A stretch of 64,000 nucleotides of DNA, from positions 1 through 64,000 of the forward strand of contig NZ_LTAX01000017.1 in NCBI RefSeq assembly GCF_001639745.1. Direction: 5' to 3'. This document shows positions 34,318-44,544 of the stretch, piece by piece. This DNA comes from Marinomonas gallaica (GTDB lineage: Bacteria > Pseudomonadota > Gammaproteobacteria > Pseudomonadales > Marinomonadaceae). A program made the translations under genes and the position numbers. Positions within the stretch are counted from its first letter, which is position 1. Every line of letters begins with the position of its first letter. Under the pieces are notes generated by a model. That model saw only the letters and a program-made list of their open reading frames with translations, ran no database searches and was not told where the DNA came from.

Positions 34318-35391
34318 TTGTCTGTTTTTGATTCGACTTCTCGTTCTTACGTACCTGCTCCAACGGGTCATTGGCTAGTCGCCATTGCCGGCTACAGTGT
34401 CTTAATAGACAAACGAGCGATACAGCGCAACGCTCTTCTCTCTGTGGCATTACTCGCCATCAGTGTACTCAGTTTGGGTATGGGTACCTTATCCCTCGCA
34501 CCTTACGATGTATTGCTCGCGTTATTAGGCAAAGGTGACAGCATGACGCAATTTGTGATCAACGAATTGCGTCTGAATCGTTTGTTAGCTGGTATTTTTA
34601 CCGGCGCTGCATTTAGCGTAGCGGGCTGTTTAATGCAAACGGTGGCACGTAATCGACTGGCGACACCGGGCATTATTGGCATCGATAATGCTGCTATGGC
34701 CTTTGCTGTTGCTTCCGTAGTGGGTGTTGGAGTCAGCTTTGCTCCATCAGCCATGGCGCTTACTGGTGCAGCTACGGCAACGGCTTTGGCCTTTATGATC
34801 GGCGGCGGTAGCGGTACCCGCGGCTATCGATTTATTGTTGCGGGTTTAGCCATTGGCTCTGTGTCAGCCGCAGTGTCGCAGTTGCTATTAACTCAAGTGC
34901 ATATTGATGTCGCGAACGAAGCCTATCCATGGACGGTAGGCAGTTTATCTGGTCGTCCTGAAGAACAAATTCCTGTTATGGGCTTAATTACGCTCATCGG
35001 CGTGCTATCTGGTCTAGTACTTTGCTATCGATTTCAACTGATGGCGTTCTCAGACTCAGTCATCACAGCCTTAGGGCATACACCAAATCGATTACGTTTT
35101 GCGGCGGTCGTCATTGCCATAGTGCTAACTGGCTTCGCTGTTGCTCTTGCAGGTCCAGTGGGTTTGGTTGCTCTGGTTGGACCAGAAATGGCACGCGCCT
35201 TTGCTCGGCATAAAGGGCTACCACTACTGTCGAGTGCTATTTGTGGCGCTATTGTGATGGTGTTAGCCGATTTAGCAGGACGTACTCTATTTAGCCCCAT
35301 TGAAATTCCTGTTGGTGTGATCACCGCTATCGTTGGTGGCCCATTCTTACTCTGGATCTTAATTCGCAAACCTAAGCGGAGCACCCTATGA
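34318..35391 (+). CDS. Iron-siderophore ABC permease, FecD type
   Basis: The second FecCD-family permease has 357 residues from a TTG start at 34318, which lies 7 nt after GGAG. The longer frame to 34273 overlaps the previous gene and has no site. Typical motifs: NELRLNRLLAGIFTGAAFSVAGCLMQTVARNRLATPGIIGIDNAA and GPVGLVALVGPEMARAFARHK. An N-terminal extension of about 40 residues precedes the first helix. Forms the channel with the FecC-type protein. Confidence 0.88.
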   Translation: MSVFDSTSRSYVPAPTGHWLVAIAGYSVLIDKRAIQRNALLSVALLAISVLSLGMGTLSLAPYDVLLALLGKGDSMTQFVINELRLNRLLAGIFTGAAFSVAGCLMQTVARNRLATPGIIGIDNAAMAFAVASVVGVGVSFAPSAMALTGAATATALAFMIGGGSGTRGYRFIVAGLAIGSVSAAVSQLLLTQVHIDVANEAYPWTVGSLSGRPEEQIPVMGLITLIGVLSGLVLCYRFQLMAFSDSVITALGHTPNRLRFAAVVIAIVLTGFAVALAGPVGLVALVGPEMARAFARHKGLPLLSSAICGAIVMVLADLAGRTLFSPIEIPVGVITAIVGGPFLLWILIRKPKRSTL

Positions 35392-36248
35392 GCGAGCTTT
35401 CTCAAGCGCCATTAGGCACAGAAACTATCACGTTAAAACATGCCGATCATACGATCATTAAAGACTTAAGTGTGACCTTCCCAAAAGGGAAAGTCACCGC
35501 CATTGTCGGGCCCAATGGCTGTGGTAAATCGACTCTACTGAATGGTTTGTCTCGTGTACACCGTCCATCATCGGGGCACATCATTCTTGAAAGCAAAGAC
35601 ATCCATACAATGCCAGCTAAGGAAGTCGCAAAAAAATTGGCTCTGCTACCACAGGAAACATCGGCGCCTGATGGTATTACCGTTCGAGAGTTGATTCGTT
35701 TTGGTCGTCACCCTCATCAAAGTTTTTTGAAACAATGGGGCATGGATGATCGCACGGCGATTGAATTTGCCTTGAAAGCCGCCAATCTAGAAGACTTAGG
35801 AGAGCGACTGTTAGACACGCTTTCGGGCGGTCAACGTCAGCGAGCATGGATTGCGATGTCCGTGGCTCAAGAAACGCCGCTGCTGTTACTGGATGAACCA
35901 ACCTCTGCTCTAGATTTAGGTCATCAAATCGAAGTGTTTGAATTAATTCGAGCACTGTCCTCACAAGGTAAAACCATTGTGATGGTGGTACATGATCTGG
36001 CTATGGCAGCCCGTTATTCAGACTATTTAATTGCGATGAAGTCCGGTGAAATCATCGCTCAAGGCACACCAAAAGAAGTGATTCAGCCAAGCATTCTCGA
36101 AGAACTTTATGGCATTCAGTGCGACTTACTCGATGACCCGAGTACTGGCACCCCGATCTTAATCAATGTTCGTCGGAGTGGCGCACCGGTCACAGCTAAA
36201 ACATCAGCAGCGTCAAAAAAAGCCAAGTGCGACATGGCATTTTCATAA
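35388..36248 (+). CDS. Iron-siderophore ABC ATPase
   Basis: The 286-residue cytoplasmic ATPase of the FecE type has Walker A GPNGCGKST (about residues 42-50), the LSGGQRQR signature and Walker B LLLLDEPTSALD. It overlaps the upstream permease by 4 bp (ATGA). A short Lys/Ala-rich tail follows the domain. It ends 11 bp before the convergent LysR gene. Confidence 0.92.
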   Translation: MSELSQAPLGTETITLKHADHTIIKDLSVTFPKGKVTAIVGPNGCGKSTLLNGLSRVHRPSSGHIILESKDIHTMPAKEVAKKLALLPQETSAPDGITVRELIRFGRHPHQSFLKQWGMDDRTAIEFALKAANLEDLGERLLDTLSGGQRQRAWIAMSVAQETPLLLLDEPTSALDLGHQIEVFELIRALSSQGKTIVMVVHDLAMAARYSDYLIAMKSGEIIAQGTPKEVIQPSILEELYGIQCDLLDDPSTGTPILINVRRSGAPVTAKTSAASKKAKCDMAFS

Positions 36249-36259
36249 CTTTTTGAAGC

Positions 36260-37159
36260 TTAGTCGTGATTAAGGTAGGCCTTTTTAAGTTGTTGTAATA
36301 ATACTTGGCACCGTTTGGGCAGGTGGCCATAAGAATATAATAAGTATAATGGGATACTTGGTGCTTGCCATGAGGGCAGCACTTTTACCATATCGCCAGG
36401 GTGATACTTGGCTCTAGCCGCCACCACCTCGTCTGGAATAACACCAATACCATGGCCATTTACAATGCCATCAATTTGAAAGCTTAATAGATCCGTACTC
36501 AAACGTGAGCAAGGCATGGAAACGTCATGGTAGCCTATCTCAGGATGATAAAGAGACAAGCTGCTTTCGTTTGGATAAAAGCTGTGTAGATTGACCCAAT
36601 TATGGGTCTCTAATTCTTCAACATTTGTTGGCTCACCTTGTTTTTCGATGTAGTCTTTACTGGCATACAAACTGCAGCTCATTTCACCTAATAGTTCGGT
36701 TTTAAACGGCGTTTCTCTAAGACCTCCCATCCAAATCGCTACATCTGTTTCCGCCTTAAGTTCATCAATTCGAGAAATGGTATACATGTCTACATTAATG
36801 TCTGGATATTGAGCTAGATAACGGAATAACTGACCGTTCACCCAAGAGCGCCCTAACCCAGAAAACAATGCAAAGGTTAGCTTTCCCGACACACTTTCCT
36901 TGAGTTCATCGACGGTTCGATGTGCTCTTCCTACGGTTTCTAAAATGCTCTTTGCAAATGGCAAAAACGCTTTGCCAGCATCATTAATAATCATACGATT
37001 TGCTTGGCGACGCATCAGAGGTTGCCGCATCACATTTTCTAAATGTGAGATACGTCGACTTAAGGTTGACTTTGAAACCTCTAATTCTTTCGCGCTGGTG
37101 CTTAAACTGCCTGACTCCACAACAGATACAAAGCTTTTCAAATCATTTAAATCGTACAC
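36260..37159 (-). CDS. LysR-type regulator next to the TonB receptor
   Basis: The 299-residue regulator has an N-terminal HTH (residues 3-62; VESGSLSTSAKELEVSKSTLSRRISHLE) and the ligand domain of the large LTTR family resembling DsdC/CrgA-like members with HxxFxPNESSL-like region. It is divergent from the TonB-dependent receptor, 143 bp apart, so it probably controls that receptor, possibly together with Fur. Ligand unknown. Confidence 0.85.
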   Translation of the reverse strand: MYDLNDLKSFVSVVESGSLSTSAKELEVSKSTLSRRISHLENVMRQPLMRRQANRMIINDAGKAFLPFAKSILETVGRAHRTVDELKESVSGKLTFALFSGLGRSWVNGQLFRYLAQYPDINVDMYTISRIDELKAETDVAIWMGGLRETPFKTELLGEMSCSLYASKDYIEKQGEPTNVEELETHNWVNLHSFYPNESSLSLYHPEIGYHDVSMPCSRLSTDLLSFQIDGIVNGHGIGVIPDEVVAARAKYHPGDMVKVLPSWQAPSIPLYLLYSYGHLPKRCQVLLQQLKKAYLNHD

Positions 37160-37246
37160 AGACCCTCTCTCTTACATTGTCACCGTTGTAAAATATGCAA
37201 CGCATCATCTCAAGACAATCCTACACAAATATTAGAGAATACAAAT

Positions 37247-37265
37247 GATAAAGATTACTATTTAA
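37247..37265. promoter_or_regulatory. Weak Fur-like site upstream of the TonB receptor
   Basis: GATAAAGATTACTATTTAA agrees with the 19-bp Fur consensus at 12 positions. It lies about 40 bp upstream of the receptor start in the gap shared with the LysR gene. Confidence 0.35.
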
Positions 37266-37302
37266 ATTTGCATTATTTGTACATATTTGAAGGATTAAGT
37301 TC

Positions 37303-39264
37303 ATGCGTTCGTTTTCATTCTCGCTTATTGCTGCAAGCATCGCTTTTGCCCACTCTGTTCACGCTGAAACGATCAACCTAGATGAGCTGGTTGTCAGTGC
37401 CTCAGGCTATGAGCAAAGCACACAGGACGCTGCAGCATCGATCACCGTTATTAACGCTGAAGACATTCAGAAAAAAAGCTATCGCGATGTCACCGATGCC
37501 CTTACAGCGGTGCCAGGCGTCTTCGTCACAGGCGGTGGATCTTCATCAGACATTACAATGCGTGGATTGGAAGGCAAATATACTCTTATCATGGTCGACG
37601 GTAAGCGCCAAGGTAGTCGCGAAACACGCCCGAACTCTGATGGTCCTGGCATTGAACAAGGTTGGTTACCGCCGATTTCTGCCATCGAACGTATCGAGGT
37701 TATTCGTGGCCCTATGTCATCACTTTATGGCTCTGATGCATTAGGCGGTGTCATCAATATCATTACCAAGAAAGTCCAAGACGACTGGCATGGTGAGATG
37801 AGCTTAGGCACTGTTATTCAAGAAGACAGCGACTCAGGCAACAGCCTTCAAAGTGACTTTTATGTAGCCGGCCCTCTTGTAAAAGATAAGCTTGGTTTGG
37901 AGCTTTTCGGTCAAATCTCTGAACGAGATGAAGACAACTTTGTCGATGGCTACAATGAACAGTCAATGGAAAATCTAACCAGTAAAGTAACCTGGAAAAT
38001 CAATAATCAGCAGTCTATTAAATTTGAAGCAGGTACAGAAACTCAAGACCGTAACAGCACACCGGGTAAATCGGTTAGCCTACTCGACCGCACAGGTAAC
38101 CCAGCAACCGTCAGTAATACCGAATATCAGCGCGACCATTTCTCTTTAACAAATGAGTTAAAAACCGAGAATGGACAACATACAACGTATCTTAGCTACG
38201 AAGACAACGATAACACGTCTCGTGAAATGCAGTATGAGTCGACCGTACTGAACCATCAAAGCCACTTATTCTTCGACAACCATACCTTAACTATCGGTGG
38301 TCAGTTTGAAAACCAACAACTCAGCGACTCTGGCAACCAGCTAGATGCAGATGTGGACAATCTTGATCGCTGGCAAGGAGCAGTCTTCGCAGAAGATGAG
38401 TACTACCTGACGGACTCTTTCTCATTAACCACAGGGCTTCGCTATAACGAAGATGAAAACTACGGCAGCGCCATTACACCTCGTATTTACGGTGTCTGGC
38501 AAACTACCGAAAACATAACTCTTAAAGGCGGTATTAGTGCAGGTTATCGCTCGCCAGACCTACGCCAAGCCACAGACGGCTGGGGACAAATTACAGGGCG
38601 CGGTAATGGTATTCTGCTTGGTAACTCAGCGCTTGAAGCAGAAAAAAGTGTCAGTCACGAAATTGGTATAGCTTGGACTGACCACCGCGGCACTCAGGCT
38701 GAACTGACGGCGTTCTACACTAAATTTGATGATAAAATCACTGAAGATCGCATTTGTGATAGTGGCGATTTAAGTGTGCTTGATTGCTCGTATCGAGGTG
38801 AAGATTGGAGCTTTGTAAGTACTCGATACAATGTCGACGAAGTCGTTACTCAAGGGGTTGAAGCCTCTTTCACCATGCCCATCACAACCACCCTTGCATG
38901 GGATATCGGCTACACATTTACCGACTCAGAACAAAAGTCGGGAGCATTCAAAGGTAAGCCTCTAAACCGTATTCCAAAGCACCGAGTACACTCTAACCTA
39001 TCTTGGGATGCGACAGAGAAGCTGAATATTTGGGGGGAAGCAAACTACACTGGGGAAACGACCGAAGGACTAGGCCGTACCAGCATGCAGGCTGAAATTC
39101 CAGACTACACACTCGTTGATACAGGCTTAAGCTACAAAGCAACGGATGACGTAACGTTCTACGCGGGTATTTACAACCTGTTCGATAAAACCATTGATCA
39201 AGAGACTTACGAAAAAACTCTGGATGGCCGCCGCTATCAAGCGAAAGTGAATGTTGCTTTCTGA
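37303..39264 (+). CDS. TonB-dependent siderophore receptor
   Basis: The 653-residue outer-membrane receptor has a signal peptide ending SVHA-E (about residue 21), a TonB box-like stretch ETINLDELVVSA, a plug domain (about 35-150; VTGGGSSSDITMRGLEGKYTLIMVDGKRQGSR and GSDALGGVINIITKK) and a 22-strand barrel ending in ...RYQAKVNVAF with terminal Phe. The sequence is most like catecholate-type receptors (CirA/FepA). It follows the ABC operon and completes the uptake route, with energy from a TonB-ExbB-ExbD complex encoded elsewhere. Confidence 0.92.
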   Translation: MRSFSFSLIAASIAFAHSVHAETINLDELVVSASGYEQSTQDAAASITVINAEDIQKKSYRDVTDALTAVPGVFVTGGGSSSDITMRGLEGKYTLIMVDGKRQGSRETRPNSDGPGIEQGWLPPISAIERIEVIRGPMSSLYGSDALGGVINIITKKVQDDWHGEMSLGTVIQEDSDSGNSLQSDFYVAGPLVKDKLGLELFGQISERDEDNFVDGYNEQSMENLTSKVTWKINNQQSIKFEAGTETQDRNSTPGKSVSLLDRTGNPATVSNTEYQRDHFSLTNELKTENGQHTTYLSYEDNDNTSREMQYESTVLNHQSHLFFDNHTLTIGGQFENQQLSDSGNQLDADVDNLDRWQGAVFAEDEYYLTDSFSLTTGLRYNEDENYGSAITPRIYGVWQTTENITLKGGISAGYRSPDLRQATDGWGQITGRGNGILLGNSALEAEKSVSHEIGIAWTDHRGTQAELTAFYTKFDDKITEDRICDSGDLSVLDCSYRGEDWSFVSTRYNVDEVVTQGVEASFTMPITTTLAWDIGYTFTDSEQKSGAFKGKPLNRIPKHRVHSNLSWDATEKLNIWGEANYTGETTEGLGRTSMQAEIPDYTLVDTGLSYKATDDVTFYAGIYNLFDKTIDQETYEKTLDGRRYQAKVNVAF

Positions 39265-39300
39265 TTGAGGCCGTATAACGAATAATAGTTAGTGATCACT

Positions 39301-39335
39301 AAAATCCCCGCCTGATGTCAGGTGGGGGTTTTTAG
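39301..39335. terminator. Terminator between the TonB receptor and glnE
   Basis: A 15-bp stem with a 2-nt loop (39301-39315 with 39318-39332) is GC-rich in the middle and ends in an A/T run. It lies between convergent genes. Confidence 0.75.
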
Positions 39336-39343
39336 TGTTTTAT

Positions 39344-42286
39344 TTACTGGCACGGCTGCTCTAAAAAATCATCCCAGTACTGGGAAATTAGAGCTTGGTT
39401 TTCTTCTAAGGTGTCTACCGGCACTAAACGCCCTTGCTTTTGCAGGGCTTGTCGATGTACCGTCGCACGATAAAAGGTATAGGCGTCCTTCATTTTTGCG
39501 ACAACGTCCGCCGCTAATAAACCATTTTCGGCCGCCGCTTCAAGTTGGCGAATATTGTCTGAGAACTCTATTAAGTTAGGGTACTTATACGACCAAGCCA
39601 GCACCATATACTGAACCATAAACTCAATATCAATAATACCACCCGCCCCTTGCTTAAGGTCGAAGCCTTTGTCACGACCACTGGTATCAAGATGCGAACG
39701 CATTTTTTCACGCATTTTGATGACTTCTTCTTTCAGCTCAGGGCGATTACGCTTTCGGCTCAGAACCGCTGCTCGGGTTTCATCAAACTGCTGAGCCAAT
39801 TGAGCATCACCCGCTAACACACGTGAACGACATAGCGCTTGGTGCTCCCATGACCACGCCTCGTTCTGCTGATAATCTTGAAAAGACTCTAAGCTGGCCA
39901 CCAATAAGCCTGAATTACCTGATGGGCGTAAACGCATATCCACTTCGTACAAGCGTCCAGCCGAAGTGAAACTGGTGAGCAAATGAATGATACGTTGACC
40001 GAGACGTGTATAAAACACCAAGTTATCTACACTACGTTCGCCGTTGGTACTGCTTTTTATCTGGGCATTGTGAATAAACACCAAGTCCAGATCCGAGTCG
40101 TAACCAAGCTCAATACCCCCCGACTTTCCGTACCCGACAATCACTAACTCAGGTGTCATTACAGGCTCACCATTTTGCATGGGATAGCCATGACGCTGTG
40201 TTAAATAATGCCAAGACTGCTGCAATACTTGCTCTAACAATACTTCCGCCAGCCAAGTTAAGTGATCACTTACTTTCATAAGTGGCAATATCCCGGTGAT
40301 GTCACAGGCGGCAATACGCATGATTATCGAGCGACGGAAACGACGCATGGCGTCCATGTGTGCTTCTTCATCTTCTTCTGGTAGTCGAACTAAGATCTGT
40401 CGTAGCTCTTGCGCCATACCCGACTTAGAGGGTGGCGAAAACAGTGTGTTAGCGTCTAATAACTCATCTAACAATGCGGGGGAGTTTGAGATCGCCTCAG
40501 AAAACCAAACACTTTCACGACACAACCCCATCAAATGTACGATGGCACTTTGATTTTCCGACAGCAAAACAAGGTAAGAGGTTCGGCGAGTCACCGCTTC
40601 CATGATGGGAATGATGCGCTGTAGTACCACATCGGGAAAGGCTTCCTCTTCCAAGCAGGTCATCAACGCCGCTAAAAAGACAGCTAATCGCTCCTGCCCA
40701 ATCGGCTGCATGTAAGCCACGGCACGTGACCCCAAGAACTGAGCTAGCACTTGAACAACGGCTTCTGCATCTTGCCATGCAATTGCATCGATCGCTTCTT
40801 CGATCAATGTTTGCTCATGCGGTTGTTTCAAAATCACCCGCCATGCTTCTTGCGTCAACTCGTCACTGGAGTTTTCTTCACCATCATCAATCAGATTTTG
40901 AAAGCATTCGTGTACTTTGTGTCGATGTTGCCAAAGCGTATCCAACAACGCTTGCCAGCTTGGCTCGCCAACTTGATACGCTAACCGAGTGCGCGCCAGA
41001 TCCTCTTCTGGTAACAACTGAGTCTGCTCATCCGCTGCGCCCTGAAGAGCATGCTCAACACGACGTAGATAACGGTACGCAGATAACAAGCTATTTACCT
41101 GATCATCTGGTAGATAGCCATCTTGACCTAATACTGGAAGCGCCTTAAACAAGGCAGGCTTTTGTAGGCTTTGATCTCGGCCACCGTGCAGTATTTGCAA
41201 TGCTTGCACGATAAACTCCACTTCACGAATGCCCCCTTCGCCAAGTTTAATATTGTGTTCAATACCTTTTCGGCGCACTTCTTTGGCAATCATGGATTTC
41301 AAATCACGCAACGCACCAATGGCACCAAAATCAAGATACTTGCGATACACAAAAGGACGGCGAATCGATTCAAACTCGCGCACGTCTTGCGCATCACCCG
41401 CCATTACACGCGCTTTGATCATTGCATAACGTTCCCAATCACGGCCTTGATCTTGGTAGTAGTTTTCCAAAGAATCCATGCTCATGACCAATGCACCAGA
41501 TTGACCAAACGGACGTAAGCGCATATCAACGCGGAAGACAAAACCCTCCGCATTCACTTGATCCAAATGTTGAATCAGTTTCTGACCGATTTTGGTGAAG
41601 TATTCTTGATGTGATATGGCCTTCTTCCCGCCTTGGGTTTCGCCGTGTTCTCGGAACGCAAACACCAAATCGATATCAGAAGATAGATTGAGTTCATAAC
41701 CACCGAGTTTACCCATACCAATGACGATCAGTTTTTGTGCCACGCCAGCACTGTCGAGCGCTTGGCCGTATAAGTTTTGGTACTGACGCATGGACCATTG
41801 TTGGCTAACATTCACCGCCACGTCAGCCAACTTACTTAAATGGGCCGTCAGGGTTTGCAAGTCTACTGTTTGCTGAATATCGCTTGTAATCAGGCGCGTC
41901 ATCCACCAATGGCGATAACGACGTAGTTGTTGCATCAGCATGGCTTCATCCCAATCGGGCAACAGCACCTCTTCGCTAACGGCTTGCCCCCAGGCTTTTT
42001 CCCCGGCATAGAGTTGTTCAACCGTTGGCGGCGCTAATGTTTGAGCCGGCTCTAGCAAACTTTCCAGCCAGTGAGGAAAACGGGTCAGCTGTTTATGCAC
42101 GTATTCGCTCAACAGCCAAATTCGCTCAGCTTGACTCAATACACCATTAGGCACCTCCAGCCCCATGCGACGTGCAATTGCATCGCTAATGGCTTGGTTT
42201 TTGATGTCTAATTGTTCTTGGGTAAAGAGCGCATGTACTTGGGATATCGGTGTCAGCGTCAAGTTATCATCCTTATTTTTATTCAC
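39344..42286 (-). CDS. glnE: Glutamine synthetase adenylyltransferase/deadenylase
   Basis: The 980-residue bifunctional enzyme adds and removes AMP on glutamine synthetase under control of PII protein. Two nucleotidyltransferase halves are visible, with GMGKLGGYELNLSSDIDLVFAF in the N-terminal half (deadenylase) and VGYGKSGGIELGYDSDLDLVFIH in the C-terminal half (adenylylation). The two halves are joined by a helical linker. The start is GTG at 42286 with a weak ribosome site. The CYTH gene lies just upstream on the same strand, as ygiF does in E. coli. Confidence 0.95.
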   Translation of the reverse strand: MNKNKDDNLTLTPISQVHALFTQEQLDIKNQAISDAIARRMGLEVPNGVLSQAERIWLLSEYVHKQLTRFPHWLESLLEPAQTLAPPTVEQLYAGEKAWGQAVSEEVLLPDWDEAMLMQQLRRYRHWWMTRLITSDIQQTVDLQTLTAHLSKLADVAVNVSQQWSMRQYQNLYGQALDSAGVAQKLIVIGMGKLGGYELNLSSDIDLVFAFREHGETQGGKKAISHQEYFTKIGQKLIQHLDQVNAEGFVFRVDMRLRPFGQSGALVMSMDSLENYYQDQGRDWERYAMIKARVMAGDAQDVREFESIRRPFVYRKYLDFGAIGALRDLKSMIAKEVRRKGIEHNIKLGEGGIREVEFIVQALQILHGGRDQSLQKPALFKALPVLGQDGYLPDDQVNSLLSAYRYLRRVEHALQGAADEQTQLLPEEDLARTRLAYQVGEPSWQALLDTLWQHRHKVHECFQNLIDDGEENSSDELTQEAWRVILKQPHEQTLIEEAIDAIAWQDAEAVVQVLAQFLGSRAVAYMQPIGQERLAVFLAALMTCLEEEAFPDVVLQRIIPIMEAVTRRTSYLVLLSENQSAIVHLMGLCRESVWFSEAISNSPALLDELLDANTLFSPPSKSGMAQELRQILVRLPEEDEEAHMDAMRRFRRSIIMRIAACDITGILPLMKVSDHLTWLAEVLLEQVLQQSWHYLTQRHGYPMQNGEPVMTPELVIVGYGKSGGIELGYDSDLDLVFIHNAQIKSSTNGERSVDNLVFYTRLGQRIIHLLTSFTSAGRLYEVDMRLRPSGNSGLLVASLESFQDYQQNEAWSWEHQALCRSRVLAGDAQLAQQFDETRAAVLSRKRNRPELKEEVIKMREKMRSHLDTSGRDKGFDLKQGAGGIIDIEFMVQYMVLAWSYKYPNLIEFSDNIRQLEAAAENGLLAADVVAKMKDAYTFYRATVHRQALQKQGRLVPVDTLEENQALISQYWDDFLEQPCQ

Positions 42287-42300
42287 GCGACGGGCATGAT

Positions 42301-43248
42301 TTAGTCAAGCTGCTTGTTCAGCCACTGCCCCGTCTCTAGCATTATTATTCCCGTTTCTAGCGTGCCTGCCAATCCCGACAACAAAGACTCGTCATTGGCT
42401 TTAAAAAAGGTATCGTATCGTTGATCTAGCGATTCCAACTGCTCGGAAATTTGTGCAGGAACACATTGTTTTAATTGTTGTAAGGCCGTTCGAATGGGTT
42501 GCAGCAAGGCTTCGTCTTTTAGATAGAACATAGCTTCCCAATACACTAACCATGTTTCGTACCAGTACTCTGCAAAGCTCATCATCGATGCTTGCGCATT
42601 CGGTTTTTTCGGAAACTCTATCCGACGGTGTTTCAAGCGCGAGCCTTTTTGGGCTTTAGACACGATACTGACTTGAACTGGAATATCTGTGGCGATGTAT
42701 TTTGCGAAACTATACAAAGCGGTCTCAGGGCCAGATTTAAGCTCTAACTCCAACTCACAAATGCTGTCTCGGCCAAACGTTGAGGACACTTCACCTTCAT
42801 CGCAAACCGCCTCAATGACGGCGTCTTCAAAATGGATTAACCAGACATGACGTTTAAAATCGGTACGGAAGACTTCTATTAAATCCCGTGACCATGCCAT
42901 ATCTTGTAAAGCATCGGACAACGGTACCTCTTTCAATAGCGTTAAATCTAACGCGTCAGAAGGTAAAGACCATTCCCACTCACCTCGGGCATGCATACCG
43001 ATACGACTACTGCCGCGTGTTTTGACTGTTTGAATATAGGCTTGATTCACAGCACGGATACGCAAAGCAATGCCGTTTTCCAATAACAAACCATCTGCAG
43101 TATCGTAATAGCCATTCATTAAATCGAGCGTCGCTTGGCGGGCACTGCTTGAACTGACGTTTTTTTCACAAAATTCATCGAGAAAATCGCATGCAGACTT
43201 GAGATACTCGGGGTGAACCATTAACTTTAGTTCAAGCTCGGTAGCCAT
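42301..43248 (-). CDS. CYTH-domain inorganic triphosphatase (YgiF-like)
   Basis: The protein has 315 residues from the ATG at 43248, which puts the CYTH signature ELELK at residues 4-8. The tunnel-fold domain covers about residues 1-200 (RAVNQAYIQTVKTRG, CELELELKSG). YgiF relatives hydrolyse inorganic triphosphate. The C-terminal 100 residues correspond to a short or degenerate CHAD-like helical region. It lies 14 bp upstream of glnE, the same pairing as ygiF-glnE. A longer frame to 43287 is possible but lacks the signature position. Confidence 0.86.
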   Translation of the reverse strand: MATELELKLMVHPEYLKSACDFLDEFCEKNVSSSSARQATLDLMNGYYDTADGLLLENGIALRIRAVNQAYIQTVKTRGSSRIGMHARGEWEWSLPSDALDLTLLKEVPLSDALQDMAWSRDLIEVFRTDFKRHVWLIHFEDAVIEAVCDEGEVSSTFGRDSICELELELKSGPETALYSFAKYIATDIPVQVSIVSKAQKGSRLKHRRIEFPKKPNAQASMMSFAEYWYETWLVYWEAMFYLKDEALLQPIRTALQQLKQCVPAQISEQLESLDQRYDTFFKANDESLLSGLAGTLETGIIMLETGQWLNKQLD

Positions 43249-43362
43249 ATTTCGTAACCTCATAACTTCCGGATTTGCCGGAAACAACTGTGCAAAGAAG
43301 CAAGTTTACCAGAAGCGAACGTGTGTAAGATAAATTTCACTGTACGCAACAGGAGTCTCTTA

Positions 43363-44544
43363 ATGACCTCACTTCCCTCATTACTGAGCATGATGTCACA
43401 ACTGATCGCCACGCCCTCTATCAGTTGTAGCCAAGCAAGTTGGGATCAGTCAAATAAAGGTGTCATTTTATTATTGGAGGACTGGCTGTCAGGACTGGGG
43501 TTCCAATGTGAAATCATGCCATTGCCAGGACAACCAGACAAAGTGAACCTGATCGCTACGATCGGTCAAGGGGCTGGCGGATTAGTGCTGTCTGGGCATA
43601 CGGACACCGTCCCGTACGATGAAGACCGCTGGCAGAGTGATCCATTTAAGCTGAATGAACGCGATAACAAGCTTTACGGCCTAGGCACCTGCGATATGAA
43701 AGGTTTTTTTGCCATCGTGATTGATACCATCAAAGACATGGATTTAAGCAAACTTGAACAACCTTTGATCATTCTCGCGACAGCGGATGAAGAAAGCTCC
43801 ATGGACGGTGCTCGTGCCTTGGTCAGCGAAGGCCGCCCTAAAGCGCGCTATGCGCTGATTGGCGAACCCACGTCATTGACGCCTATTCACGCTCATAAAG
43901 GCATCATGATGGAGAAAATTCGTATCACTGGCCAAGCGGGGCACTCTTCAAACCCGGCGCTGGGTAGCAATGCATTGGATGCCATGCACGCCGTTATGTC
44001 AGAACTGATGATCTACCGAAACGGCTTAAAACAAACCTACCGCGATGCCAACTTTGTGATTGATTATCCAACCATGAACTTTGGTTGCATTCATGGCGGC
44101 GATAATCCCAACCGTATTTGTGGGCGCTGTGAATTAGAATTCGATATTCGCGCTTTACCGGGGATGGATAATCAGTCTTTGTATCAAGAAATCGCCGCTT
44201 TACTGCCTCGCATTCAGCAAAATACGGGGACTCAAATCGAGTTGCACCACCTGTTTCCAGATGTGCCATCGTTTTCAACTCAGAAAGAGTCCGATATTAT
44301 TAAAGCGTGTGAGCGACTCACACAAAAAGATGCCGCTACAGTAGCCTTTGCAACAGAAGGACCGTTTTTGAACCAATTAGGTATGGAAACATTAATACTA
44401 GGCCCAGGATCCATCGACCAAGCCCACCAGCCAAACGAGTTTATGGCGCTCGACCAAATCGCGCCCATGCAACACGTCATCAAAGGATTAGTGGAACGCT
44501 ATTGTTTAACCCCGAGTACAGAAAATGAGGCATCGCGTGTCTGA
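43363..44544 (+). CDS. argE: Acetylornithine deacetylase
   Basis: The 393-residue M20-family metallopeptidase-like enzyme removes the acetyl group from N-acetylornithine. The dinuclear zinc site appears in SGHTDTVP (His about 78), GTCDMKGFF and ADEESS, with a late His in the C-terminal GPGSIDQAHQPNEF. ATG 43363 has AGGAG 7 nt upstream; the earlier in-frame ATG at 43321 has none. argA starts before it ends, so the two arginine genes form a unit. Confidence 0.92.
   Translation: MTSLPSLLSMMSQLIATPSISCSQASWDQSNKGVILLLEDWLSGLGFQCEIMPLPGQPDKVNLIATIGQGAGGLVLSGHTDTVPYDEDRWQSDPFKLNERDNKLYGLGTCDMKGFFAIVIDTIKDMDLSKLEQPLIILATADEESSMDGARALVSEGRPKARYALIGEPTSLTPIHAHKGIMMEKIRITGQAGHSSNPALGSNALDAMHAVMSELMIYRNGLKQTYRDANFVIDYPTMNFGCIHGGDNPNRICGRCELEFDIRALPGMDNQSLYQEIAALLPRIQQNTGTQIELHHLFPDVPSFSTQKESDIIKACERLTQKDAATVAFATEGPFLNQLGMETLILGPGSIDQAHQPNEFMALDQIAPMQHVIKGLVERYCLTPSTENEASRV

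Noticed and set aside
41171-41518. 115-codon frame on the plus strand
   Set aside because: It is antisense to glnE, whose motifs are intact in the other frame.
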